64,000 nt of DNA from Symbiodinium natans (GCA_905221605.1 CAJNDS010002512.1:812360-876359); one strand, 5' to 3'. Counted from the first letter of the stretch, positions 35,106-43,800 are shown. Notes: a model not told the origin generated them from the sequence alone. A program made the numbers and translations.

Positions 35106-35594
35106 CGGTTTAGGGTTCGGGGCGTTGGGTTCTAGGGTTTGGGCTTGAGGGTTCCTGCATGAGCCCCAGGCCCCAAAACAGCAGAAGACAAAACCCAGAA
35201 CCCTTGAGTCCTCAAAACCCTGAGACCCTAAACCCCTAAACTCCTGAACCCTAAACCCCTAACCCGAAAACCCAACACCCAAACCCCAGAACCTTGAACT
35301 CTACACCCCACCCCAAACCCTAAACCCTACAGCCTAAACCCTATACCCTACATCCAGACGATGTCCATCTTTTGGCGGGCTCGGTCGCTGCTCAACTGAG
35401 CTAAGCTCAGGGTGGACCTAGTATGCCCAGGAATGCTGTGCCCACCCGCTTAGAAAATACAAAAACCTATACCCTAGACCCTAAAGCCTAAACCCCTAAA
35501 CCCCTAAACCCCTAAATCCTACACCCTAAACCCTAAACCCCAAACCCTAGATATGCTTTATATATTTTAAAAAACCGAAAACGTACGGCACATC

Positions 35595-35745
35595 ATATCC
35601 CCTTTCATGCAAAGGAGGCTACTTTCCCTTTTAAAGGGGCGCCCAAAAGAAAACTACCACCCCTTCTTCCAGGGGAGACTACTTCCCCTTTTCAAGGGGT
35701 GTTCAAAAGAATACTACTACCCCTTTTTCAAGGGGGCTGGAGAAG
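35595..35745. repeat. Tandem ~60-bp units with palindromes at the 3' end of the HAD-like gene
   Basis: Two related units of the form CTACTTCCCCTTTT-AAGGGG followed by CCCAAAAGAA-ACTAC-ACCCC start at about 35618 and 35680. Each carries a version of the CCTT...AAGG palindrome. The right edge touches the stop codon of the HAD-like gene. Confidence 0.7.
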
Positions 35746-36640
35746 CTCCTCGACCACGGCAGTCAGGTCGGTGTACTTCGTCCCGGTCCACCAGGAGTGC
35801 CTCATGTGCTTGGTGGTGATGGGGTACAGCTCCATGCCCATCCTCGAGGCCTCCCGGCAGATCTCTTGGTTGTCGTCCACCAACATCTTCAGCCCTTTTG
35901 CAAGGGCACTGTGGACCTTGCCACCTGAGCCAGTTCGCTGGGTCACCACCTCCCAGCCCTCCAGCGTCCCGGGAAAGGCAGCCCTCAGTGGTGCCAGCAC
36001 TTGCTGCAGCAGTCTCTCCGTCCTGGGCTGGTTCCCGGTTTAGGGTTTAAGGGTTCTGGGTTTATGGGCTACTAGGGTGGTGTATTATATGGAGGACCCA
36101 TAGAATAGGAGTACAAAACGGCTTCCACAGTAAGACCAGTCTCGACCTCTGTCGCTTTCTGCCAGTCATCGAAATGACCCAAACTCGGTAGCGATGGCAG
36201 GCCAGCAGCTTCTTGAAGGCGGTCTTCTCCTTGTCCTGCAGTACAGCAGACCCCTAGACCCAGGCCCCTAAACCCTAGACCCTAAACCCTAAACCCTAAA
36301 GCCAAACCCTAAACTCTAACGCCTAAACCCCAAACCCCAAACCCCAAACCCTAAACCCTAAACTCTAAACCCTAAAGCCTAAACCCTTAACCCTTAACCC
36401 TAAACCCTAACCCCTACACAGAAAACAAAAAAGCATTGCTGGTTCAAGTGTCAGGTCCCTGATGTAGGTTTCATTGCCGAACTGCAAGACGTTGTGCCAG
36501 TCAATACAGATCCCCTTTTGCAAGGGGTTGGCAATGGCCACGGTTACAGGGATGTGCTGCTCCGGGTTCAGCAGCTCCAGGCCCTCTTCCGAGGGTGCCA
36601 GTGGCCCAGAGGAAAGAGAAGAAGCATCATCTGTATCCAT
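35728..36640 (-). CDS. HAD-like hydrolase, about three exons
   Basis: Exon 1 begins at ATG 36640 and carries ICIDWHNVLQFGNETYIRD, which fits HAD motif I (hydrophobic strand then Asp-x-His/Asp-x-x-Leu) at about residue 47. Exon 2, from about 36235 to 36150, reads DKEKTAFKKLLACHRYRVWV then ISMTG, with the motif II Ser/Thr. Exon 3, 36027-35728, reads GKVHSALAKGLKMLVDDNQE-ICREA, giving the motif III Lys and the motif IV Asp-Asp, and ends in a stop. The two introns (about 36420-36236 and 36150-36028) are made of CCCTAAA-like repeats. HAD enzymes are usually phosphatases acting through an aspartyl intermediate; here the second motif I residue is His rather than Asp, so catalysis is uncertain. Exon 1 and exon 3 each carry a palindrome (PLQKG, ALAKG). 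The 3' end of exon 2 and the phase of the second junction are not settled. Confidence 0.55.
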
Positions 36641-36826
36641 CCTCCAGGGTTAGGGTTCGGGGTTTAGGGTTCCGGGCTTAGGGTTCAAGGTTAACCCTAC
36701 ACCCTCAACCCTCAACCCTCAACCCTCAACCCTAAACCCTAAGCCCTAAACCCTAAACCCTAAACCCTAAACCCTAGCTAAACTTGAGGGTTGAGGGTTA
36801 AGGGTTTAAGGTTTGGGAGGAGGGGT

Positions 36827-37649
36827 TTAAGGTTCAGGTTTGGACAGGCCAGCATGCCTCTTAGGAGGGGCCTTGGCCGGGATGGCCTTTGCAGGGGCCT
36901 TGCCTGGAGGCGACTTGTTGGGCGGGCAGGCCTTGCCGGTAGCCCTGGGTGGGGGGTCTTTGGCGATGGCCTTCGGCATGCCCAGACTGACGGCGGCCTT
37001 GGGCATCAAACCCTTTGGCAAGGGTGGTTGGGCGGGGCTTTGCTGGCTGAGTCGCCTCTGGCTGAGCTGCCTGGGCTGGCTGGGCTGCCTGGGCTGGCTG
37101 GGCTGTCTGGGCTGGCTGGGCTGGCCCTTGCCTTTACCCTTTTGCAAGGGTGCTTGCCCACCAACATGCTGCCAGCCGTGGTCTCGTGTCCAGGTCCACT
37201 CACGATCGTCCCGGGATCGTGCTCGCTCCTCTCTGTGCTCCCGCCGGGCCGGGAAGTCCTACAGGGAGTTTTTAGGGTTTAGGGTCTAGGGCTTAGGGGT
37301 TCAGGGCTGAGGAGCCAACCCTAAAACCCTACAGGCCCTTAAACAGTAGAACACATAAACCCTCCAACCCAACACCCTAAAACCCTAAAACAAAACAAAA
37401 AGCAACAACCCTGGAACCCTGAAACCCTGAATCCCTTTTGCAAGGGAGAAGGGCCCCGTGCAGCCTCCCACCGCCAGTCGCGGTCGGTCCACCAGCTGTT
37501 CCACCAGTGCCAGACGTCGTTCTCCAACTGGTCGGCAGCCTGGTCTCGCCTCCTCTCCTGCCTGGCTCGGCTCGTCGTGCCCGTGCCTGCAGGTCGGCCT
37601 TGCCGGTTCTGACCAGGGCCAGCACGGTGAGGCTCGCGAGCGCCAGACA
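36827..37649 (-). CDS. Trp/Arg/Gln-rich low-complexity protein, two exons
   Basis: Exon 1 starts at ATG 37649 (MSGAREPHRAGPGQNRQGRP) and runs through QLENDVWHWWNSWWTDRDWR to about 37440. Exon 2 follows an acceptor at 37260-37259 and runs from 37258 to a stop at 36827-36829. It reads DFPARREHREERARSRDDRE, then Trp-rich WTWTRDHGWQHVGGQAPLQK, then a QPSQPRQPSQPR repeat and a Pro/Lys/Ala tail. The intron (about 37435-37261) is largely CCCTAAA-like. Composition suggests a disordered, basic, nucleic-acid-associated protein; no domain is recognised. Palindromes fall at 37136, 37433 and 37010 within or at the edge of the exons, and two more (37656, 37673) lie just upstream of the start. The donor of exon 1 was not pinned down. 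Confidence 0.5.
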
Positions 37650-37716
37650 TGGCGCGCCCTTGCGAAAGGGCAGTCCCTTTCACAAGGGACTCGAGGAGGC
37701 ACCCCTTTTGCAAGGG

Positions 37717-37721
37717 AGAGT

Positions 37722-37760
<39 letters not shown>

Positions 37761-38889
37761 TTCATGTGTCTCTCTCTTCTGCTAGAACATGGAACATCTA
37801 CGAGGTTAAGGGTTTAGGATTTAGGGGTTACGGGGCTCTAGGGTTTAGGGTCAAGGGTTCAGGTGGCTTTAGCGTTTTCGGTCAGGCTGTCGGGTCTAGG
37901 CTATAGGTTCAGGGTGTCGGCTTCAGGGTTTCGGATCCTAAGATCTGCTATTGAACCTCTGGGGTTCAGGTGTTGCATCTATATACAATATTTCTGTGCA
38001 TGTACTTGGGCTTTAAGGTTGAGGCTTTCGGTTTACTGTAAGGTTTAAGGGGCTAGGCTCGGGTCCCCTTCCCCCTTTCGTGAGCCTGGTCGGGCGCGGG
38101 AGAACAGAATCAGATTAGGGTTTGGGGTTTATGGCTTGAGGTTTAGGGTTTAAGGTTCCGGGGGCAGAAATATACATATATGGGAGACTATTGAAAGCCT
38201 AGGGTAGGGTTTATGAGGATCTGCAGTTTAAGGTTCGGGGTTCAGGCAGCTTAGGTTTTCGGGCTCAGGGTTTCGGGTCTCGGGTATAGGGCTCAGGATT
38301 AGAGATCGATCAATACTCAAACCCTCAATCCGAAACCCTCCACCGACTGCCTCAATGTCAGGGTTTCGGGCTCAGGGTTTCGGGTCTCGGGTGTAGGGCT
38401 CAGGATTAGAGACCCTAAGCCCTCAACCCCAAACCATCAACTGCCTGAATCTCAAGACCCTAAGCCCTCGATCAATACTCCAAGCCCTCAATCCGAACCC
38501 TCCACCAACTGAACCCTTGGGCGAGGGAGTGCATGGTTTGGGGCTGAACCTCGGGGCAAGGGTTTAGGGTGTAGAGGAGGGTCCAGTTTCGGGTTTTGCT
38601 TGAATTTTTTTGGGGGGTTGAAGCTTTAGGGAGTTCAGGGTTCAGTGGTGGGGTCCCGCCGCACACACACACACGCACCCAGACAGACAGACAGACAGAC
38701 AGAGATACAGAGAGAGCGGGCCTTTTGCAAGGCCGAGGTGGGATATCAAAAATCATAACCCCCTAAATCCTAAACCCTAAACCCTAAGCCCTAAACCCTC
38801 AACCCTCAGCCCTCAGCCCTAAACCCACCCTAAATCCTAAACCCTAAGCCCTTGGCCCTAAGGCTTAAACCCTAAACCCGAAACCTATT
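37717..38889. repeat. Telomere-like spacer with AT, CA/GA microsatellites
   Basis: (AT)n at 37722-37760, then degenerate TTTAGGG words to about 38450. A direct duplication is built on GGGTTTCGGGCTCAGGGTTT and GGGTCTCGGGTRTAGGGCTC (about 38259 and 38360). CACACACA and GACAGACA tracts follow at about 38660-38715, a palindrome GGCCTTTTGCAAGGCC at about 38719, and CCCTAAA words to 38880. No gene. Confidence 0.75.
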
Positions 38890-38922
38890 CCCTCAGCCTC
38901 GAATTTTGATTACAATCAATAT
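38890..38922 (+). repeat. Internal third copy of the terminal inverted repeat
   Basis: Starts CCCTCAGCCTCGAATTTTG and ends CAATCAATAT, in the same orientation as the left end. It matches the right end (reverse-complemented) at 31 of 33 positions and the left end at 29 of 33. With 40803-40835 it would define a 1.95-kb unit holding the 358-aa gene. Confidence 0.8.
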
Positions 38923-39050
38923 TTTATATGTATATATATGTATATAAGACTATTATACACATTTCAGTTTTGCACACATATATATATATATATATCATAT
39001 CACATATTTGCAAAAGAAACGATACATACATATGTGTGTGTGTGTGTCAT

Positions 39051-39217
39051 GGGTGTAACATGTCCCAACACACCTGCCCATTGCCGTCTGAACAAAACTG
39101 CATAAGCCACAGCAAGCATCACAAAACCGTTTGTGGGTGTAACATGTCCCAACACACCTGCCCATTCCGTCTGAACAAAACTGCACGAGCCACAGCAAAC
39201 ATCGCGAAACCGTTTTG
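39051..39217. repeat. 84-bp tandem duplication
   Basis: The unit starting GGGTGTAACATGTCCCAACA at 39051 repeats at 39135 with a few substitutions and a one-base deletion. A (GT)n tract precedes it. It lies downstream of the 358-aa gene on that gene's strand. Confidence 0.9.
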
Positions 39218-39302
39218 CCACGAAGCTGCACAATCTGAAAGTGCTGCAGGGTAGAGAGACTTTGCAAGCCCTTTTGCAAGGGGTCTCGAGATCTACAGGC
39301 CA

Positions 39303-40379
39303 TCACCCATACTCCTTCAAAAGAGATGCCTTGAGCTGCAGAGCCTCGGCCTTGGTGAGGTGCTCCGTTTTCAAGGCAGACAGCAGTCGCTTCGCGATCT
39401 GCTTGAAGTGACAGCTCCGGGCCTGCGAGATCTCCACCACCAGATGGGCCTTGTCGTCACCTTCCTTCTTCCCAGTGATGTACACCCGACGAGGCGAGGC
39501 AGCATTCACCTGGTACAGCTTCGCCCAAGGCTTTCGGACCTTTTTCGAGGTCCCGGCCAGGGAAGCTACAGGTCGCTTCATCGCTTTGCCCTTTGGCAAG
39601 GGCTGCCTGCTGTAGCCAAGCTTCTCGCGAACCATCTCTCCAGGCATCGTGCTGGGGGGCTCGATGGAGTCGCCTCCACCAGAGTCTGCCTTTTGCAAGG
39701 CTCGAGCCCTGTGCCCAGGTCGCAAAAGGCTCCTGGGAGCCAGGTCCCGGGATCCAGAAGGCTTCTCTGGACTGGCCAGCATCTTCGGAAAGCCATCATC
39801 GTCTTCGGAAACAGCCCTGGTAAGCTTCCTCGATGTCACCTTCACAGAGCATGTGCTTCGGGCACCCTTTGCCGAGGACGCTGCCTTTTTCGAGGCTGCA
39901 CTTGTCGTCTGGGCCTTTTCCAAGGGCTCGTCATCGAAGGTCACCATCTGCAGGACATCCATCAGTCTGGCATACTCCACCCCACTAAGCTTGCAGATGG
40001 CATTGCCGGCCTTTGGGTCCCGGGCGAGCTTTCGCACATGGTTAAGCAGCACCACCACCCTCTCCGCTCGCAGCTGCACCCAAGTCGAGCCATTGAAACG
40101 AGTCTTGTTGAGGTCCGGCTTGGTGGTGAGGAGCTGCACAAGGCCCTGTCGCAAGGGCAAGGGGTGCACTTCTGCCTTTGAGCAAAGGCCTAGCAACCCT
40201 TCTACAAGGGGCAGGCAGTGCATGAGGGCTTTCCAGTCCACCCCAGAGTTCCGGGACAATGTCTCGTAGCCCCTGAAGTCACGGACGATGTCTGTGTGCT
40301 GTTCCAAGCACTTGAAAACAGCACCACTCTCCAGCATGGTCTTGCTTCTGTGTCTTGCACCACCTCTGGCCTTTGCCAT
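39303..40379 (-). CDS. 358-aa protein of unknown function, element-borne
   Basis: Frame from ATG at 40379 (MAKARGGARHRSKTMLESG) to the stop at 39303-39305. The N-terminal half (about residues 20-160) is predicted mainly helical, with HTDIVRDFRGYETLSRNSGV and RFNGSTWVQLRAERVVVLLN. The middle (about 165-270) is Ser/Lys/Arg-rich and probably disordered. The C-terminus looks like a compact domain, RRVYITGKKEGDDKAHLVVE then ISQARSCHFKQIAKRLLSAL, ending LTKAEALQLKASLLKEYG. From memory the C-terminal pattern recurs in repeated dinoflagellate proteins; I do not know a function. Palindromes contribute LQKA, LPKG, AKGA-type peptides. An antisense frame of 273 codons overlaps but has no motif. The gene sits between the internal end copy at 38890 and the right end at 40835. 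Confidence 0.65.
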   Translation of the reverse strand: MAKARGGARHRSKTMLESGAVFKCLEQHTDIVRDFRGYETLSRNSGVDWKALMHCLPLVEGLLGLCSKAEVHPLPLRQGLVQLLTTKPDLNKTRFNGSTWVQLRAERVVVLLNHVRKLARDPKAGNAICKLSGVEYARLMDVLQMVTFDDEPLEKAQTTSAASKKAASSAKGARSTCSVKVTSRKLTRAVSEDDDGFPKMLASPEKPSGSRDLAPRSLLRPGHRARALQKADSGGGDSIEPPSTMPGEMVREKLGYSRQPLPKGKAMKRPVASLAGTSKKVRKPWAKLYQVNAASPRRVYITGKKEGDDKAHLVVEISQARSCHFKQIAKRLLSALKTEHLTKAEALQLKASLLKEYG

Positions 40380-40497
40380 GCAATGCCTTTCACAAGGCAA
40401 ACCCCTTTCGCAAGGGAAGTTGCAGCGATCTAACAGTCGGGTTCGAGGTCAGGTTCGAGCAAAATACTACCTTGCGAGGACGGCAGGCCAAGCGATC

Positions 40498-40570
40498 ATG
40501 CCATGACCCCCATGCTTGTACAAACAGACATGCCATGACCCCCATGCTTGTACAAACAGACATGCCATGC
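40498..40570. repeat. 32-bp direct duplication upstream of the 358-aa gene
   Basis: CCATGACCCCCATGCTTGTA followed by CAAACAGACATG occurs at 40501 and 40533, with a partial third unit after it. It lies in the presumed promoter side of the 358-aa gene; whether it has any regulatory role is unknown. Confidence 0.85.
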
Positions 40571-40639
40571 CACATGCATGCTTGCAAAAGACATGAGCCC
40601 TTGCAGCCATGACAGAACCCTTGTTTCCACACAAAAAAC

Positions 40640-40802
40640 ACCCAACAAAAATCAATATGAAAACCAAGCTAAACGACCCAAAAAATCAATATATGACCAG
40701 AAGCAAAAATCAATATGTCCAACACAATGAAATCAATATGGCTCATATTGATTTAATCAACACAAGACACAAAAATCAATATCAATACAAAAACCCTCCC
40801 AT
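40640..40802. repeat. Right subterminal repeats
   Basis: AAATCAATA(T) occurs at least six times within 165 bp (about 40649, 40684, 40708, 40730, 40772 and others) in AT-rich sequence, with one inverted TATTGATTT. This mirrors the left end. Confidence 0.8.
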
Positions 40803-40835
40803 ATATTGATTGTAATCAATATTCGAGGCTCAGGG
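40803..40835 (-). repeat. Right terminal inverted repeat
   Basis: Reverse complement starts CCCTGAGCCTCGAATATTG. It matches the left end at 31 of 33 positions. Immediately outside, the plus strand reads TTAGGAACAC. Confidence 0.85.
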
Positions 40836-43800
40836 TTAGGAACACGAATTTTAATAGGAACACCATGCGAAAACAGCACGTCCGGAAGATTCAGGGCCTG
40901 GAATGGTCAAGGTTCACCGGTTCCCGCTTCGGATGTCATAGGGCCTTGTGCATCTTGCTTTAACAGTGAGCTTCTCGACGCTGAGGATTATGCTTCCTGC
41001 TGGGGGCTTCTACCAGTTTGCCTTCAGTAGCAACAACCCTTATCAACAAACAAGGGCCACACATTGTTGCGCAGAGAGGCACTCGGAGTCTTCGATCCAA
41101 GGTTGGTGGTTGCATGTGCCAGGACTTGCTACGATTAGTAGCGACAGTTGCATGGTTCAACTAATGTTCGACTAAGCCCCTACTTGTGTGACCGAGAATG
41201 GCTTCACTTCTGGGGCAAACCTAAGCCTTATGCTTGAACGCGCCGACCAGCCGCAAAGGAGCACTCGCTGCAGAGCTATCTTCGTATTTTGGCTGAAAGG
41301 GTGCGCACGTTTGCTGGCGGTCGGGGTTGGGGGCCCAGGGTCCATGAAGGCTTCAGGAACGAGGTGTCGCCCGTCACGGGAGGGGGGGTGATTAAGGCTT
41401 CAGGGAGAGAGAGGCTCAGGGTGCAAGGAAAGGGATTGCTCTTTCGTATACCGTCGCAAGCAAATATATACCTCATCAGTTGGTCAGCTCTGGCAGAAAA
41501 TGGGTTCAGCGTTTGGGGCAGGACTGATGAATTGAATGCTGTCCTTGGCATGTTTGCAGAGTGCTCACGCTTCTTGGGGCAAATCCAAAGAAGTGGGGTC
41601 GAACAAACTTCAGCTCCCCTGCGACCTGGCCGGAATCTGCCGATATTCTGCTTGGGTTCTGAGAGGCTCTGAGTATCTGCATGCATCCTATCGCATCTTA
41701 TGCGTCAACTTGGAAGCCACCGCGCCACACTTGCAAATGATAAAAGCTTCCTTGAAACGTAGAGCCTTCTGTCAAGGCTGCACAAGCGCTCTCCCAACCG
41801 TAGACCCGCCGCCTCGGCCGCAGAGGAACTCTGGAAGCCGCTTCGAAGCCTGCGTGGCTGACTGTGCCGCTCGGGCACCACGTTCAGAATGCGCGCGTAA
41901 ATTAGCGCGGTGGGGGGGCGGGGGGAGGGGCGGGCATGTCACATCATGCAATCCTCCAAAACAATCACCGAAGTACTGCGGCAGAAGGTCCTCCCTTCTC
42001 CTGGACTCTGCTCGGCCCCTGCGCGCGGCTCTGGGCCGCCTGCGCCCCCAGCAAGCCGGCGGCCTGGCGGAGGCTGTCCGGCATCATGCGGTGGCCAAGC
42101 GACTGGTTGTTGAGTGGTTATAAGGCTTGCTGGATTTGGGGTTGAGGGGCGGGGGGTCGGAGTTTGCTGGAGATGCGGCATGGCAAGCCCTGAGCCCTAC
42201 AAGGAGATGTGACATGGCAAGAAACGGCGTGGAGAGATGTGGTGTAGGAAACCCTAACCCCGCAAAGGAGATGCGCTATGGCAGACCCTACCAAACATGA
42301 GATGTGTTGAGGCTGGCAATGGCAAAAAAACCCTAGATCCACCCCAGACGGACCCATGTGCCTGCCGTAATAGGGGCACATCTACGTGCGATTGCGAGGT
42401 GTTTCTGTGTCCACTTATTAGGAGCATCCTGCCTGCATCTGGAGGCCGCGTCGGCAGCATCGGTGGGGATCAGCGTCGGTGCCTTTGCCAACCCAGTCAA
42501 ACTTCAGGGGATCTTGAGGAGGCCGCAGTATGAAGGACTAAGGCCTGAGTTCTTCCTCAGTTGGGATCATGTGTCCCGATGTCCAGGCACGATGCTTGTT
42601 CCGCACGTCTTGGGTGCCTCGATCTCAGCCGCTGGCTGCTTCTACATCACGCAGCAGGCGCTGGTTTCTGTCACCGGGTGATCGTGAGAAAGGAATGCAG
42701 TATCACATAACATCGAGAGACCGTGACAACTGGTCCTGCGTACCAGCCTGGTCACACCAGGGACACCGTCACATATGCCTCACCTGGAGAGAAGCACCGT
42801 CTCACACCAGAAAATTTCTGTTGCATCGTGGCTCTCAACGACTTAAAGTTCTTAAAGGACGAAGGCTTGCATCTGAAAACTCGCAGCAGCTTGACCACAC
42901 TGCAGCTCCCAGCTATCAGTGATGGGAAATATTGTCTCACGTGCCATAGTGTGCCACAAGAATTCCACATTGCCGAGTCCGCATCTCCTTAAATTCTTTT
43001 AGTTGTGTCGCTGGACTTCCGCCACTCGATCGAAGCTGTTTTGTCCATGCACAGAGCTACATCGCGTATGCCGCAAGTGTCGTATCTTCTCTGCTGGCAC
43101 CGACCAAGCTAGTGCATCTGCCTTATAATAATATGGCTTCCCCAACGGGACCCACAGCATCTAGACTTGTGAAGCCAGAAGCAGCGAATGGGCCGGATTG
43201 GTCACCTAGCGTGAACCAGTTTTGGCCTTCGCGATCGGGGCATGCGCTGGCGGCAATGCTATTGACATGGTGCCAAGAAGGCTTGAAGGATGTCCAATAT
43301 GGCCAAAATTGCAACTAAGGTTGCGACCCACAAATGTGAGTCGGACTCATGCTTTCAGGAATGCACGCCTCTCCACTCACAGCCACAAGCCCTGGATAAT
43401 CAAACCCCAACCTCAGAAGAATCTCATGCCTGCCGTGTGTGAGAGTGAAACCCTTCAAGTTCCATTAAAACTTCCTTCTTCAAAGCACGTCGTAGCGCAG
43501 CCAATTAACAGAACCTGGATCTAGAATCGATGGAATTCCTTCAAAGCCCGGCCCGACAACCTGAAGCACTCCATCCGCGGCATCTCCAGTCGGCTGCATT
43601 GCGCTCGACCTCCCTCGACCAAATTCGGCCGTGTTGCAGGTCAGCCGTGTTTCACAAGAACTTGGCGCAGAGTCTGCTCACACCAGAGGGCCCCTCGAAA
43701 GAAGACCATTTAGACTCTTCCAAGGTCTTGTGGAAGGCGATCTTGGTTTGCGAGTTCGGGGCTGATGGTGCTTACCATCAAGTGCCCCTGCAAAAGTCCC

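Larger units (their letters stand above)
31920..35590. repeat. Large domain of degenerate telomere-like repeats with embedded tandem units
   Basis: About 3.6 kb dominated by TTTAGGG or CCCTAAA words, with several orientation flips (about 32437 and 33597). It also holds a ~120-bp unit built on AAACTCTAAAACCTTCAGGG repeated at about 32100, 32214, 32331, 32655, 32983 and 33108; a ~323-bp duplication; AT and GA/CA microsatellites; a hairpin at 34245-34405; and a ~200-bp array at 34490-35105. No exon is visible. It separates the HAD-like gene from the Lys-rich gene. Confidence 0.85.
27982..40416. repeat. Dispersed CCTTTNNCAAGG palindrome family, more than 30 copies
   Basis: Examples with exact positions: 27982-27995, 28089-28106, 28427-28440, 28698-28711, 29708-29723, 31863-31878, 35892-35907, 36512-36527, 37136-37151, 37433-37446, 37656-37671, 37673-37690, 39588-39603, 40385-40398 and 40402-40416. 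The usual form is CCCTTTTGCAAGGG, with loop variants TCGC, TGGC, TGCC, TGTC, TCAC and TGAC, in both orientations. They occur in exons of all five genes, in spacers and around microsatellites. By eye I found none in the remaining ~51 kb of the window. Confidence 0.9.
27724..40835 (-). mobile_element. 13.1-kb DNA transposon with terminal inverted repeats, DDE transposase and cargo genes
   Basis: The ends are inverted copies: 27724-27756 and 40803-40835 match at 31 of 33 positions, and the inner 24 (27733-27756 versus 40803-40826) match perfectly. Both ends are followed inward by clustered TATTGATTT/AAATCAATA words, the subterminal-repeat layout of CACTA-type elements. All coding regions inside read on the minus strand: a transposase-like protein, a Lys-rich protein, a HAD-like protein, a Trp/Arg-rich protein and a 358-aa protein. 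Telomere-like repeats and the CCTTTNNCAAGG palindrome family are concentrated inside the block, and the palindromes stop at its limits. The target duplication is unclear: only TT abuts both ends. A third end copy at 38890 means the block could be two nested elements. The boundary inference is strong; the superfamily assignment is tentative. Confidence 0.75.

Noticed and set aside
31960-38889. Considered a true chromosome end or fusion point because of TTTAGGG repeats
   Set aside because: Repeats are degenerate, flip orientation many times, are interleaved with genes, and lie within transposon ends; no long perfect terminal array exists.
39360-40269. Antisense plus-strand frames of 206 and 273 codons
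   Set aside because: They overlap the 358-aa gene and have no motif; the minus-strand frame is longer and has domain-like ends.
27715-40845. A 2-bp or 3-bp target duplication for the 13-kb element
   Set aside because: Only TT abuts both ends, which is expected often by chance, and the outermost base of the inverted repeat is uncertain, so no duplication is claimed.
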